Shown: positions 1 through 10,280 of the stretch, piece after piece | How the letters are laid out: every line of letters starts with the position of its first letter | How positions within the stretch are numbered: the first letter of the stretch is position 1 | Assembly (NCBI GenBank): GCA_963921935.1 | Contig: OY998180.1 | Span: 112,040,183 to 112,104,182 of the forward strand | Reading direction: 5' to 3' | Length of the DNA stretch: 64,000 nucleotides | Source of the DNA: Galeruca laticollis | Taxonomy: Eukaryota > Arthropoda > Insecta > Coleoptera > Chrysomelidae | Notes under the pieces: generated by a model | Seen by the model: only the letters and a program-made list of their open reading frames with translations | Told to the model about the DNA's origin: nothing | The model's database searches: none | Made by a program: the position numbers and the translations under genes

Positions 1-430
1 AAAACAAGTGGATAAATTCCTTAATCACACACCTCATGGTATTATAGGAGAATGTCCTATCTTTTTAATGACAGGTCAGCTACCAGAGAGAAAATGGATA
101 GTGAGCCGAGACATGCATATGTTGGAAATTCTTGACAAAGTGAATAACAAATTACAAAAACACGCAGAACGATACATTAAAAGAGCAAACAAGAAGGGAA
201 AAAGAAAAATGGTTTTCCAGAAAGGAGATTTAGTTTTAATTAAATCATTACAAGTTGCAAAAAGGAAAGATAATATGTGTGCTAAGTTATTATTTCCATT
301 GGAAGGGCCATACGTAGTGGTAAATGAAAATGCTCAAAATAGCTATAAGCTGGCACATCCAGATACTGGGTTAATAAGGGGGATATTTAATATTGAGAGT
401 GTATTCCAGTATCATCAGCAGTCAAATTAA
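1..430 (+). pseudogene. Ty3/Gypsy integrase C-terminal fragment
   Basis: An open frame from 8 to 430 (140 codons) enters from the window edge. It begins inside the end of an integrase core, with an NHTPHG...P...L.G pattern typical of the region after the catalytic glutamate. It continues with the basic C-terminal part, containing GDLVLIKS and FPLEGPYVVV, where the 'G-D-x-V-L' and 'G-P-Y-x-V' signatures of Gypsy integrase tails are clear. It stops cleanly at 430. The ATG at 8 is unlikely to be a true start because the homologous region is internal to pol. A purine-rich tract follows at 469-480, which fits the 3' end of an LTR element. Family assignment is confident at the Ty3/Gypsy level; the lineage is not resolved. 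Confidence 0.8.
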
Positions 431-468
431 ATAGGTTAGATGTATATACGTTTTGGAGTTTAAATTGG

Positions 469-480
469 ATAGGGGGGAGA
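469..480 (+). other. candidate polypurine tract before a 3' LTR
   Basis: A run of A/G with six consecutive G lies 40 bp after the integrase stop, where plus-strand priming would start in a Gypsy element. A second similar G6 tract is at 623-630, so the exact 3' LTR start is ambiguous. No second LTR is visible in the window to confirm either. Confidence 0.4.
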
Positions 481-766
481 AATTGATGATATTATGAATC
501 AAAATTTATGTAAATATTTAGATCAAGATATTTCATTCAAATGAGAAAGAAACATATTTATTGAATTGAAGGATTTAAATTTTAATATAATCAAATAAGT
601 TTGAATATATTAAAATATAAATGGGGGGAGTTGAAGCACTTTCATTTGGTTCTATTCAATTTAATAAGGATTAACAGTATTACTGAAATAAGTCATATTG
701 ATTTTTTCAATCTTGTACTTTATTAGCCATCATTTTAACGAATATTTATAAATTGTAAAAAAAAAC

Positions 767-1000
767 ATGTCTAAATTAATTATAGATGCTGATAGTAAAA
801 ACAGTGAACAAAATCCTCACTATAATACTGAAGAAAATCTGACCAAAGATATTGAAACAGACGATATACTCTTTGAACCATCAGAATTGAAAATATTGAA
901 ATCTGATTCAGATACAATAGAGATTAAAATTAATAATGCAGTACATGATGTAATTTCAAAAGCATCCTTTGAAATTAGAATGAAATTCAAAATAATTTAA
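767..1000 (+). CDS. unrecognised 77-codon ORF
   Basis: A short acidic open frame rich in D, E, N and S, with no cysteine and no motif I recognise. It lies inside or just after the presumed Gypsy 3' LTR region. Its composition follows the AT-rich background. It may be a chance frame or a remnant; I assign no function. Confidence 0.15.
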   Translation: MSKLIIDADSKNSEQNPHYNTEENLTKDIETDDILFEPSELKILKSDSDTIEIKINNAVHDVISKASFEIRMKFKII

Positions 1001-1324
1001 AAGAAACGCGTCAAATTTTCATATAGTTAGTAATTAGGTTATTTTATGCAAGGGATTTCAGGAATTTTAATAAATAGTAAATAAGTTATGTTAATATTTA
1101 TATGTATGAAAATCTTTATCTCTATATGCTAATTTCTAATACAAAAATGTCATTTTCATGTTTCATATACGGCTTAAAATTTCATGGTAATATAAACAGT
1201 GAATCGTCGTTAATCACACAATATCTATACAATTCATACGATATAGAGAAGTTTCGATAGCAACCCGCAACGTGATAGATTATGATGGAAATCAAAAAAG
1301 TCAGTTGGTTTTTAAAATGTCAAA

Positions 1325-1941
1325 GTGAAAAGTCGTATTATAATTGATCTCGTCAAGAAGAACGTGCTAATTTACGCAAACTTTTCGGATTATTGTGGAG
1401 AAACGACCTCGTTCGAATTACAGGGAAGCATACAGTATATATCATCTGACAGAAACAGTAATAGTATATGTAATTGGGTAATACCTTCACCAGAAAATAC
1501 AATAACTACATTAAGAATATTAAAATTGAACTTCTCAAGAAATTCCACGTGCTTGTCAATAAGAAACTTTGACAATATTCAATTGAACGTGTGCAGTAAC
1601 GACATACTACCCAAACCTGTTGTACTATATTCAAGAAATAAACTCTCCGTAACTTTAAAATATAATAACCCAGTGTTTTTATGTGTTTGGATTGATCTGG
1701 TTGTTACAATTCCACAAACATTTGTAGAACAGCAGATTTCGTTTGTACAGACCATTCTGATTTCACGGGGTGTGCTATTTGTAATTCATCAACTACCCCT
1801 TGCAGTAATATTTCTATAGATAGATGTTTTGACCCGTATAATGACAGATGTGACGGAATCATTAACTGTCCAAAAGGCGAAGACGAAATAAACTGTTCAG
1901 AACTTTGTCCTCAGCTTATCAAATGTCCAAATGAAGATTAG
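1325..1941 (+). pseudogene. CUB plus LDL-receptor class A domain protein fragment
   Basis: Frame 2 (1325 to about 1690) reads as a CUB-like beta-sandwich: DYCG, then SICNW, an isolated TCLSI strand, LNVCSN, and a closing SVTLKY strand, with the usual spacing of cysteines. Frame 1 (from about 1696) then carries cysteine-rich sequence ending in RCDGIINCPKGEDEINC, the calcium-binding signature of an LDL-receptor class A repeat, and stops at 1941. CUB-LDLa proteins are secreted or membrane-anchored in insects. The two domains are in different frames with a stop between them in frame 1. There is therefore either a frameshift or a small intron near 1675-1735; I could not find a canonical pair of splice sites restoring the frame. 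This is the best candidate for a host gene piece in the window. It may be an exon of a larger gene or a decayed copy. Confidence 0.55.
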
Positions 1942-2281
1942 TTTGAAGTGGATACAAACCTAGTAAATAAAAGGTACCATTTTAAAATATTATATTAGAG
2001 ATCTCTAAATTAAAAAAAAGGCCTTTATTTAAAAAACATTTTAATTGTTCAATAGTAATAGTAGTTTTATTTTTTTGTAGTATATCTGTACACATTTTCT
2101 GTTTGTAAATTTCTATGTTTTAAAAAAATTCCTGAAATCATAATTTTGTTCATTTTAATTTCACAAACCAATAATAAGAGTAAATTTGAATGGCGCACTT
2201 GAACCCTACCCTTTGAAAGAGTTGGTATACATGTTTAATGATTTTTCAAATAATAAATAATAAATAATTATTGAATCCTAT

Positions 2282-2284
<3 letters not shown>

Positions 2285-2328
<44 letters not shown>
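2285..2328. repeat. (AT)n microsatellite
   Basis: About 22 uninterrupted AT units immediately precede the first unit of the 142-bp tandem repeat. Confidence 0.95.
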
Positions 2329-2331
<3 letters not shown>

Positions 2332-2745
2332 CCTGTACCCCCTCCTACGGCCCGACAATGACTTATGACAGTTCACAACCATTATTATTTTGAATATGAA
2401 CATTATCCATCGAGTCTGGATGCGTGCCATCGCTTTGTTAGTTTTTGATAAAATTAATTATTATTTAAATCTACCTGTTACCCCTCCTACGGCCCGACAA
2501 TGACTTTTGACAGTTCTCAACCATTATCCTATTGAATTTGAACATTATCCATCGAGTCTGATTGCGTGCCATCGCTTTGTTAGTTTTTTATAGAACGAAT
2601 TAATATTTAAATCGACCTGTACTCCCTCCTATGCCCCGACAATGACTTTTGACAGTTCACAATGATGATTCTATTGAATATGAATATTATCCATCTGCTC
2701 CCAATGCGTGCCATCGCATTGTTATTTTTTTATAGAATGATAGGT
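2329..2745. repeat. 142-bp tandem repeat, three units
   Basis: Three head-to-tail copies start at 2329, 2471 and 2613, an exact period of 142 bp. Each opens with a C-G-A-C-C-T-G-T-like start, then a C-rich block, a CCCGACAATGACTT segment, an ATTATCCATC segment and GCGTGCCATCGC before an AT-rich linker. The third unit is slightly shorter and more diverged. No coding frame runs through it. This is a minisatellite or the internal tandem array of an unrecognised element. Confidence 0.9.
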
Positions 2746-2809
2746 ACGTGTGCGCGGTGTTGCCACATCGAAACCGTGGCCAGAAAAACCGTGGCTGTTT
2801 TCACACCCG

Positions 2810-3316
2810 TCAATTATGTTTGTTGACAAAACCATTTAAATAAAAAGTACACTCATCAGTAAAGCAGATATTTTTTAAAAAATCGTTATTGTGATTAATA
2901 ATTGTAGTCATTTGTTCACAAAACTCAATTCTTCTGTCAAAATCGTCTTCACTAAACTCTTGACATACTTTTATTTTATAGGGATGGAATTTATTAATTT
3001 TTGTAATTTTGTGGACAGAGCCTAAGGAAATTCCAGTTGCAGTAGAAATGGTACGTAACGAAGTATTAGGATTCATACCAAAATAACCTATCACTTCAAT
3101 TTGAGTGGCTTCATTCATAACTCTTGGCTGATCATGTTTTAAATTTGCAACAGATCCTGTTTGAGTAAATTTAGCGATTATATTTAGGACATACCTATGA
3201 GAGGTGTTTTTATCTGGGTGCCTTACGTTAAATATTGCAGCAGTTCGTCGAGCACATTGGTTTTCGGCGCCGTAAATTAACATTATTTCAACTTTTTCAG
3301 CTAAAGTGTAAACCAT
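2810..3316 (-). pseudogene. truncated Tc1/mariner-superfamily transposase (N-terminal half)
   Basis: A 168-codon frame with the N-terminal helix-turn-helix region often seen in insect mariner-like transposases (Y-T-L-A-E-K-V start, a second HTH around residues 80-105). It contains HPYKIKVCQE and FDRRIEFCE linker motifs shared with the intact DD41D transposase at 10281-11318, then CFTDECTF with the first catalytic aspartate. It ends abruptly 12 residues later, so the second and third catalytic residues are missing. The start methionine begins a natural N-terminus. The likely upstream end of the element is near 3777, where a CACCCTGTATA terminus typical of these transposons occurs. The 3' half is deleted up to the flank at about 2809. 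Confidence 0.85.
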
Positions 3317-3780
3317 TTTTAATAAATTGCTTTTTCACACAACTGGTAAGTATGGTAAACAATTCAATAGGTATCATGTCTTTTATTTTCTCTATCAAAA
3401 ACATTTTTTTGCATTTTTTTATATAAAAAAGTTGAAAGGAATAACAAAACAAACAATTGCAGTTTTTATTTTAATGGTACGAAGCAGCAAACAGATTTTC
3501 CTAAATATTTCGACAACGAATCGATCAATTAAAAAAAAACAAAAGCCGACGTGGAGATATTAAAAAGACCTTTAAAATGAGGTATAACTCGATACCCCTT
3601 CCCATTTAAGATTTTGAAGTTGTCAACTCCCCCTGGCGGGGGGTGAAAGGGGGCGCGTTGCCTTTATGATAAAAAGTGGTCCCTTTCGATATATTTGTTG
3701 ACGTGTCCCGGGATTTTTTTTAAATACACACATTTCCAGAAAATTAGGGTGGGAAGTTCTGAAATGAACACCCTGTATAA
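3317..3780 (-). mobile_element. upstream non-coding part of the truncated mariner-like element
   Basis: Non-coding sequence between the transposase start and an ACACCCTGTATA end at about 3770-3780. It holds a G/C-rich stretch at 3628-3660 that contrasts with the AT-rich surroundings. I read it as the 5' untranslated and terminal region of the same element; the matching terminal repeat on the other side is lost with the 3' half. Confidence 0.4.
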
Positions 3781-4411
3781 AGTAGTACGCAGCATAGAAT
3801 ATATTGACCACAATGTATTTGGCCGTACTTTTTTGGATAATTCATCCATATATATGCAAGTAGTACATTTTCTGAACTTTTGATATCTTTACCTTTTCTC
3901 CAGTTTATAATTCTTCATATGTACGTTCATATCTGGCTCGTGATTTTGTAGGTAGGATTTCTAAGCAAGTTATTTTTGCTGCTTCGATAATTTCTGGCGG
4001 AATGCATTCACTATCGCTATTACTGTCGTCCGTATCCATAGTTTTTTTAGGTTTCTATCAAATATTGTACAGCTGTACGAAGGTAATCAACAGATAATTT
4101 TAATATAATCACTGTAAAAAAAACTTTTGACCCTTTACATGAATTGTGCGACGCCTACTTTTTCAAAAAAATTATTATCACGATGTTTATGATGTTGCCT
4201 ACCTGTAGGCGATTGAAAGTATTAATTAGCTGTTATAAGGATTCATTGTTCAAACTATGCTCCAAATAATTGAAAACGGATATTTTTTGTTTTAATAACC
4301 TGAAAGTCCAAGTAATGTCGATGTAAACACACTTTATTTTTAAGAATAAATAAAATGTTGTGTATATTTTCTTAGCGCTATAAGTATCTTTGATAAGAAC
4401 ACAACGTAATA
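3781..4411. other. no recognisable gene
   Basis: AT-rich sequence with only short chance frames on both strands. I see no motif or repeat beyond this. Confidence 0.5.
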
Positions 4412-4502
4412 GCGATGGAATGGCCGAGCGGGCTAAGCGTCCGTACACTCGATTTATGACAAACAGTAAGGTGGTTCGAACCCTGCTCGGTGGTTTTTTT
4501 TT
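4412..4502 (+). tRNA. tRNA-like sequence (tRNA pseudogene or SINE head)
   Basis: An A-box match TGGCCGAGCGG (4421-4431) and a perfect B-box GGTTCGAACCC (4473-4483) are spaced as in a class II tRNA (Ser/Leu type). A run of nine T follows at 4494, which would end an RNA polymerase III transcript. The acceptor stem does not pair and the T stem has two mismatches, so this is not a functional tRNA. Pol III promoter elements without a cloverleaf suggest a decayed tRNA gene or the 5' head of a SINE. I see no obvious SINE body or second copy in the window. Confidence 0.5.
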
Positions 4503-5289
4503 AATTTTGAATGAAATAAATAAATTATATTATATGGACAAATCAACTTAGGAAATACGCATTTGACATATACATAAATTTGCGGGATAAATAGACTAGC
4601 ATTTCAACATTCAATTTGACAGTTTTTTTATCCGTACACGTACGGATAAGTTTTTTTCCGTACGCGTATGAATAAAGGCCACTTTCCATAGAACTAGACA
4701 GTGCGATATATGTCACTTTCCTATGTGGTCGTAGGAAATAGTATATTACATTACGAGTGCGGAGAGTGACACTTTTCACACGAGTGGGAAATATGTCGGA
4801 TTCAGGGACTACTCCAGCGTGCGATTTTGTAACAATATGTTGTCTGTACAACTCCTGGAACGACGAAACCCAGGTTGGGATTCAGATAGACGATGCAATA
4901 AAATAGACGTAAATAACTTTAACGTATCCCTCGATAATTTGATGGGTCATCGATTGCACCTTTTTTGTGTAGCACAGTTAGAATCACTTCATACCAAATA
5001 CTTGGAATACAATTATATCGTAAAATATTATTAAAAAGCTACATAAATATATAATCCAATTATCGGGGAGATTTTTCAAAAACTCATAGGAAATTTAATC
5101 TTTACCTGGAGATTTATTATTATTTGCGTCAGACAGAGCCAAATATATTTCATCTAGACTGACCTTCGGATCAAGTTGAGGGTGCCTTGCATCAAACAAC
5201 ACGGTTTCATCCAGTATACGAGCAAAGTTCTTCCCAATTTGGTGTTGTTAAATAAGTTTGAGTTGCTGTTACCCTGAACATTATTATGT
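4503..5289. other. no recognisable gene
   Basis: Only short AT-driven frames. None has a recognisable domain, and no splice-bounded exon is evident. Confidence 0.4.
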
Positions 5290-5600
5290 CGTCGTCGGCC
5301 ACATTTCGTAACATATCTTGTTATCACAATACGTCTCTAGAGTGCAACAAGTTATCAATTTTATGATTGTTCAGGACGTCTCACAGATGAAGCCTATTGA
5401 TTTTCAGCTCATCACAGTCAGCACAACGTGTGCTATGGTACTTAAACTATCACATCTTTGGAGAAATTTCAGTTTGTTATCACGATGCATCGTCCGGAGT
5501 GTACACAAGTGACCAATTTTGTGATTGGATATTGTTTATGACGTCTCAGCCGAATCTGTTGATTTTAAGCTCGGTAGAGCCAGTTAAACAGGTGCTATGG
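5290..5600 (+). repeat. satellite-like tandem repeat, about 1.8 units (copy 1)
   Basis: Two related units start near 5324 and 5480 (spacing about 156 bp). Each contains TGTTATCAC.AT...GT, an AGT.ACCAATTTT.TGATT segment, a GACGTCTCA segment, TTGATTTT.AGCTC and GTGCTATGGTA. The same family, with the same GTCGTCGTCGGCCAC lead-in, forms a longer array at 46945-47700. Open frames through it are incidental to the repeat. Confidence 0.85.
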
Positions 5601-5759
5601 TATCACATCAAAAGAATTGAGGGCGCTAGGACTACAAACCTTTTGCAGCAACTAAGTTTAACAAATACACAACACTACACACTCACTAATCCTGCCAGGT
5701 GCATCGGCTACGTTGCAAAAACCTTGAGAGTTCCAAAAAATTATAGTTAGTAATGGCAC

Positions 5760-6579
5760 TGTTGACGGTTTTCTGGAACTTGATGACAATGGTTTATGAT
5801 TCTTAACAACTCTCTGCTGTGGTGAGTTTTCCTGTTCTCTAGTTCTTTCCCTTGAGTGAGATGTAGATACAATTGGGGGACTCCCTTTATGTACTCAATT
5901 GTTATGTTATTTTTACTCTCTTGCGCAAATATTGCAATTGTAGAGGGGTTAGATAAGATTTAATGGTTATATTTGGAAATTTATCCTTCAGTAGCTTATT
6001 GTTGTATTTTAGTATATATCTACTTCTGTGTTGGAAAGAAATGATAATCTTAAAGGACAAGCATTCTGATTTTTCCCTTTACCCAAACCGAAACCAGTAA
6101 ACGTATCCGTGTTAATATACGGCGAGATTGACTTTAAATGCGATACTATCTGCATGTCATTTTCAATAGATGAAGATTCGGGATAATCGTATATTATTAA
6201 GTTTTTTCCCTTTTGTTCTTTTCTTTAGTATCAGTATACATAATTTCAATACTACTAATTAGTTTGAACTGAAGATCCAGTACTTGGGCTGTAAGTGATT
6301 GGATATCTTCGGTTATGCAATCATCAATTGACTTAGAGTGAACCAATAACAGTTTATCACATGTTGCGATTTCCTGACATAATGTATCGTTATTTGATTA
6401 AGTGACTAACATTAAACGCCCCTTCCAAATTTGATTGAGTTTTGTTACACGTAATACATGTAATATTTCCATCAATTGAAAAGGTGCAACGCCCATGGAC
6501 TATACATTTAGAAATTTAACAGCTGGTATTGTGTTTACGTTCCACTGTTGTTTTACACACCGAACAAAAACGAGCCATA
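5760..6579 (-). pseudogene. LINE ORF1 remnant with PHD-like zinc finger and RRM-like part
   Basis: Reading leftward from ATG at 6579, the peptide starts MARFCSVC and carries paired cysteines and histidines (CxxC, HNTSC, CIVHGRC, CITC) like the PHD-type finger at the start of many CR1/jockey-group ORF1 proteins. After several stops, a stretch beginning NLIIYDYPES (about 6205-6170) resembles the first strand and helix of the RNA-recognition-like fold of LINE ORF1. Multiple stops and at least one frameshift show it is dead. No matching ORF2 follows, because the satellite and unrelated DNA lie downstream. ORF1 identity is an inference from pattern, not a search. Confidence 0.4.
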
Positions 6580-6987
6580 ATAAATTCAGAAATACTGTTC
6601 AAATCAATTACTACATTTAAAAAACTGCTCCAAGGATAATAGTGTGTCTGATTTTATTTATGAAGAAATAAATAAATAAAATTATTCAATATATACGAAA
6701 ACTTATTAACTACTATAGACGAACGATGTGAACAATACGACAATCAAAGCCACACTCGATTTCTTCTATATAATTTGTCCTCTTCATCTATCAGATAGTA
6801 ATTTGGCCCGTTCTGTTTTAACACTTTTCCACGAGTCCAGACTCTTGTTTTCTGCTACATTACAACTGGTTGTTTATTCGAAAGTTTGGATACTCTTTTT
6901 GCCTTTTCATAATAATATAATTTTTGTCTAACTTGGCGGCATTTTTAGGCTTGTTTCAGAATGAAGTAGGACTATTGTAGAGAGTAA

Positions 6988-6989
<2 letters not shown>

Positions 6990-7032
<43 letters not shown>
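6990..7032. repeat. (AT)n microsatellite at mariner insertion site
   Basis: About 20 AT units end directly at the left terminus of the element at 7033. TA-targeting transposons commonly land in such arrays. Confidence 0.95.
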
Positions 7033-7035
<3 letters not shown>

Positions 7036-8018
7036 TGCTATTCAAAAGTCCCCTCCCCCCCTCGTATCTTTTGAACGGCTACACTAACATTAATAAAATT
7101 TGGAGAGTGAAAATGAAGTGTTGTAAACTTCTCTACGAATGGTAACAGGTGGCGTAATAGTAATATATGACGTCACAGTGTCCCTCTGGCCAATAATTTT
7201 GAATAGGACCTTATGGCTAGTGATATCTCGTTTGAAAGGCATTGACATTGGCTACATAGCCATATTAATTTTGTTTGGATTTAAATTAATTTTGACGGAT
7301 AAATGAAATAAATACCAAAATTATTGAAATTATTTTTTTAAATTTAATTAATCAAATATCAACAATGGATTCTTATAGCAAGTGTTCGAAATGTGCTCCG
7401 TCTACTTCCTGACAGTAATACATCGGCCGGCGAGGTCCTATAGAATGGCCACCTCGGTCACCAGATCTGACACCATCAGATTTTTTTCTATAGGGGTACT
7501 TGAAATCCAAGGTTTATACTGCGGCACCAGATAGCATTGGCGTTTTGAAAGAAAGAATTACTGAAGAATGCAATGCTATTCCAGCTGACACATTCGAACG
7601 AGTACGACAAGAGTTTACTAATAGGATGTATTACTGTCAGGTAGTAGACGTAGCACATTTCGAACACTTGCTATAATAATCCATTGTTGATATTTGTTTA
7701 ATTAAATTTAAAAAAATAATTTCAATAATTTTTGTATTTATTTAATTTATCCGTCAAAATTAATTTAAACCCAAACAAAATTAATATGGCTATGTAGCCA
7801 ATGTCAATGCCTTTCAAACGAGATATTACTAGCCATAAGGTCCTATTTAAAATTATTGGCCAGAGTAGCACTTTGACGTCATCTATTACTATTACGTCAC
7901 CTGTTACCATTCGTAGAGAAGTTTACAACACTTTATTTTCACCCTCCAAATTTTATTAATGTAAGTGTTGCCGTTCAAAAGATACGAGGGGGGGGGAGGG
8001 GACTTTTGAATAGCACTG
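7033..8018 (+). mobile_element. rosa-like mariner deletion derivative with about 390-bp inverted arms
   Basis: The ends read CAGTGCTATTCAAAAGTCCC on the left and the reverse complement on the right. TA flanks both (7031-7032 and 8019-8020), as expected for Tc1/mariner target duplication. The two arms (7033 to about 7427 and about 7622 to 8018) are inverted copies with scattered differences. The roughly 200-bp centre holds the last part of a transposase gene. The arms include the final 16 codons of that gene, so both arms encode the same C-terminal peptide in opposite directions. The element is non-autonomous. Confidence 0.92.
7428..7676 (+). pseudogene. mariner transposase C-terminal remnant
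   Basis: The reading frame begins RRGPIEWPPRSPDLTPSDFF, containing the third catalytic aspartate block of mariner transposases. It continues for about 80 codons to a C-terminus ending in FEHLL at 7676. An in-frame TAG at 7491 replaces the tryptophan expected after FFL. The first two aspartates are absent because the element is internally deleted. The GRRGPIEWP..SPD block and the FEHL ending match the DD41D transposase at 10281-11318, so both belong to the same rosa-like branch although their terminal repeats differ. Confidence 0.85.
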
Positions 8019-8020
8019 TA

Positions 8021-9888
8021 TATTAATATGATTTTAATTTATATTTTTTGTTTTTTTTTACATATTTTATTGTTTAATTGTTTCTAATTAATTGTTTATT
8101 TTCATCATTGTCAAAATTGAATCATGTTGATTTATTTTCCTTCTTTCCTTTTAAATACCTGTAGCTTTGCTTATATTCTTTTATTTGCTTTACTTTTAGA
8201 AGAGATTACTTTTCTATCTCCCCTCGTGTTTGTGATGAGACTCTTAAAATCACGTGAGCTATGTTTCCCTTTTTTGCCACTAAGCAAACGACATCTACTG
8301 TTGGAAAAAAATAACTCATAGAAATCGAACACAACATAGAAAACTTTATTAACAATATGAAATGATAACTGAATAAACTCTGAAGGAAATATAAAATATA
8401 TATGAGTGTAAAGAAAAGAACACTAAATTACAAAAAAATATTAAGAATACCTTTCTATAATTATTTTATAATGAATATATGCCACAATTGTTATAATAAA
8501 TAAATCATTACTCAATATAGTCACAATTATGAAGATACGCATATCAAAATTATGAGAAATCAAATACTGAGTTCGTCACATTATACAAACGTTCAAACAA
8601 ACTCTTACGGCTGAAGACCATGGTCGAACAAATCACTTCGCTTCAAAATAACACAGCATCAAATCAGCTGATCCGTCGTAGAATCTTCCATGCATTGTTT
8701 ATATTTATTTTTGAAATCAAAAGTTTCTATTTAGGAAGCATTAGTCGTGAATTGATAGGTTTCTATTACTCTGTTCATGTGCATATGTATGAAATTCTAA
8801 CATGGAGGCTTTTCCAAAATGGATTCTCACATATATTAAAGGTAAAGTCTTAAATGATTTTGACGATATTAAACTAGTATGACTTATAAATGTTCGTGAA
8901 ATTTGTAATTATCAGGTAAGTAAACTTTTTCATAAATATAGTTTGTTTTCACTGTGGGATTATGCCTTAGCTATCGAAACTTTTTTAGTGGCGTCATTTT
9001 CATATCATAACCAAATTTTTTTATTGTTTTACACCCTTCTGTCTAATTGTCCTATACAGGTAAAACTGGCACTGTTGAAGGGTGTCACGTCTATTCATAA
9101 GTTCGGTAAATCCACAGGTAGCTAGATAAGAATTTTGACATTTCTGGAATTTTCGAAAATTCAAATTTTTGAATTTTCTCTTTTCTGATGAAATATCATG
9201 AAAAACCATTGTTTCCACGAGAGTCTGCATAATTTTCCCTTTACAATGATATGCTGTATGTTATGTTTAGTAAAGAGTTTTCTTGTACTGAATATTTTTC
9301 CTCATACTAAATAAGAAAACTTTCCTCGCACTTTTCACTGTTTCCCGTATTCAATTTTCGCACTGCAACCATACAATTTCTTTCAATATACCTTTTTCTT
9401 GACATGGTTTGTGTTTAAATTCTCAGTATATACAATATTCGAAAAACATAACCTTCATTTCACATATTATTTACAAATTAAATTATATCAGCTGTTTCGC
9501 TAACTTTTTTAAATATAATATTGCTTATTTCAAAATATATTTCAAAATCTTTATGAGATTTCTGTTTAACTTTTATTATATTAGGAAGCTAGTATGAGTT
9601 AACCAAAATTGTTTAGAACGTTGCAATTTGTTCTCTAATAGACACATAAATAAACTTTCACAAAAAATTGTATCATAATGAATTGAAACTGTATCATATC
9701 ATACGATGTATAACAGTCTTTTTCTTTCTTTTTAGTGAACCTTACATACAAATAGACTATATACAAGAATCTGCAAATGTTGCGAATAACAACAAAAATC
9801 TTCAAAGAAGATTTGTATTATTAAAATCATAAACCATCGTATATACTCGTATATGTACCGTTACTACAACATGTACAGGCTATTATTA
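8021..9888. other. no recognisable gene
   Basis: AT-rich DNA with several 60-77-codon frames that show no domain, repeat or splice context. I found no TE coding motif on either strand. Confidence 0.4.
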
Positions 9889-9890
9889 TA

Positions 9891-10253
9891 CACTGTGTCC
9901 GTAAAGTATGGAACAAATTCATTTTTAGCTAAACAGACCATTTTAAGAAATAATCCTGAAACACGTCGATTTTTGATTTTAATTTACCGTATTTTGAAAT
10001 AATAATCTAATATACAGGGTGAATTACTTTCGAGTAATGACGCCACCGTCATTTTTTTAAAATGGAACACCCCCATTTTCTCTCAATTTTCGGATTACTC
10101 TAGCTGAGCTGATTCCAAAAATGTATCACATGTTGATTCCAATTGGTACAGGGTGGACAAAAATACAATAGTTTTGTGTGTGCTCATAAAGTAACGCCTA
10201 ACATTCTTTATTAGTTAAATTAACAATATTATCAAAAATACTTATTGTCTAGC
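9891..10253. repeat. terminal inverted repeat, left
   Basis: Inverted copy of 11634-11996. Identity fades after the CTTATT(G/A)TCTAG(C/T)GG segment. Confidence 0.92.
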
Positions 10254-10280
10254 GGACAGAATATGATGAAATACATGACT

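Noticed and set aside
2795..2812. Shared CACACCCGTCAA word with the R1-like 3' region at 51265
   Set aside because: Only about 15 bp match with no extension on either side; not enough to infer a common element.
4412..4493. Functional tRNA-Ser or tRNA-Leu
   Set aside because: Acceptor stem does not pair and the T stem has two mismatches; kept only as a tRNA-like sequence.
8620..8853. 77-codon plus-strand ORF
   Set aside because: No domain, AT-driven composition and no splice or TE context; likely chance.
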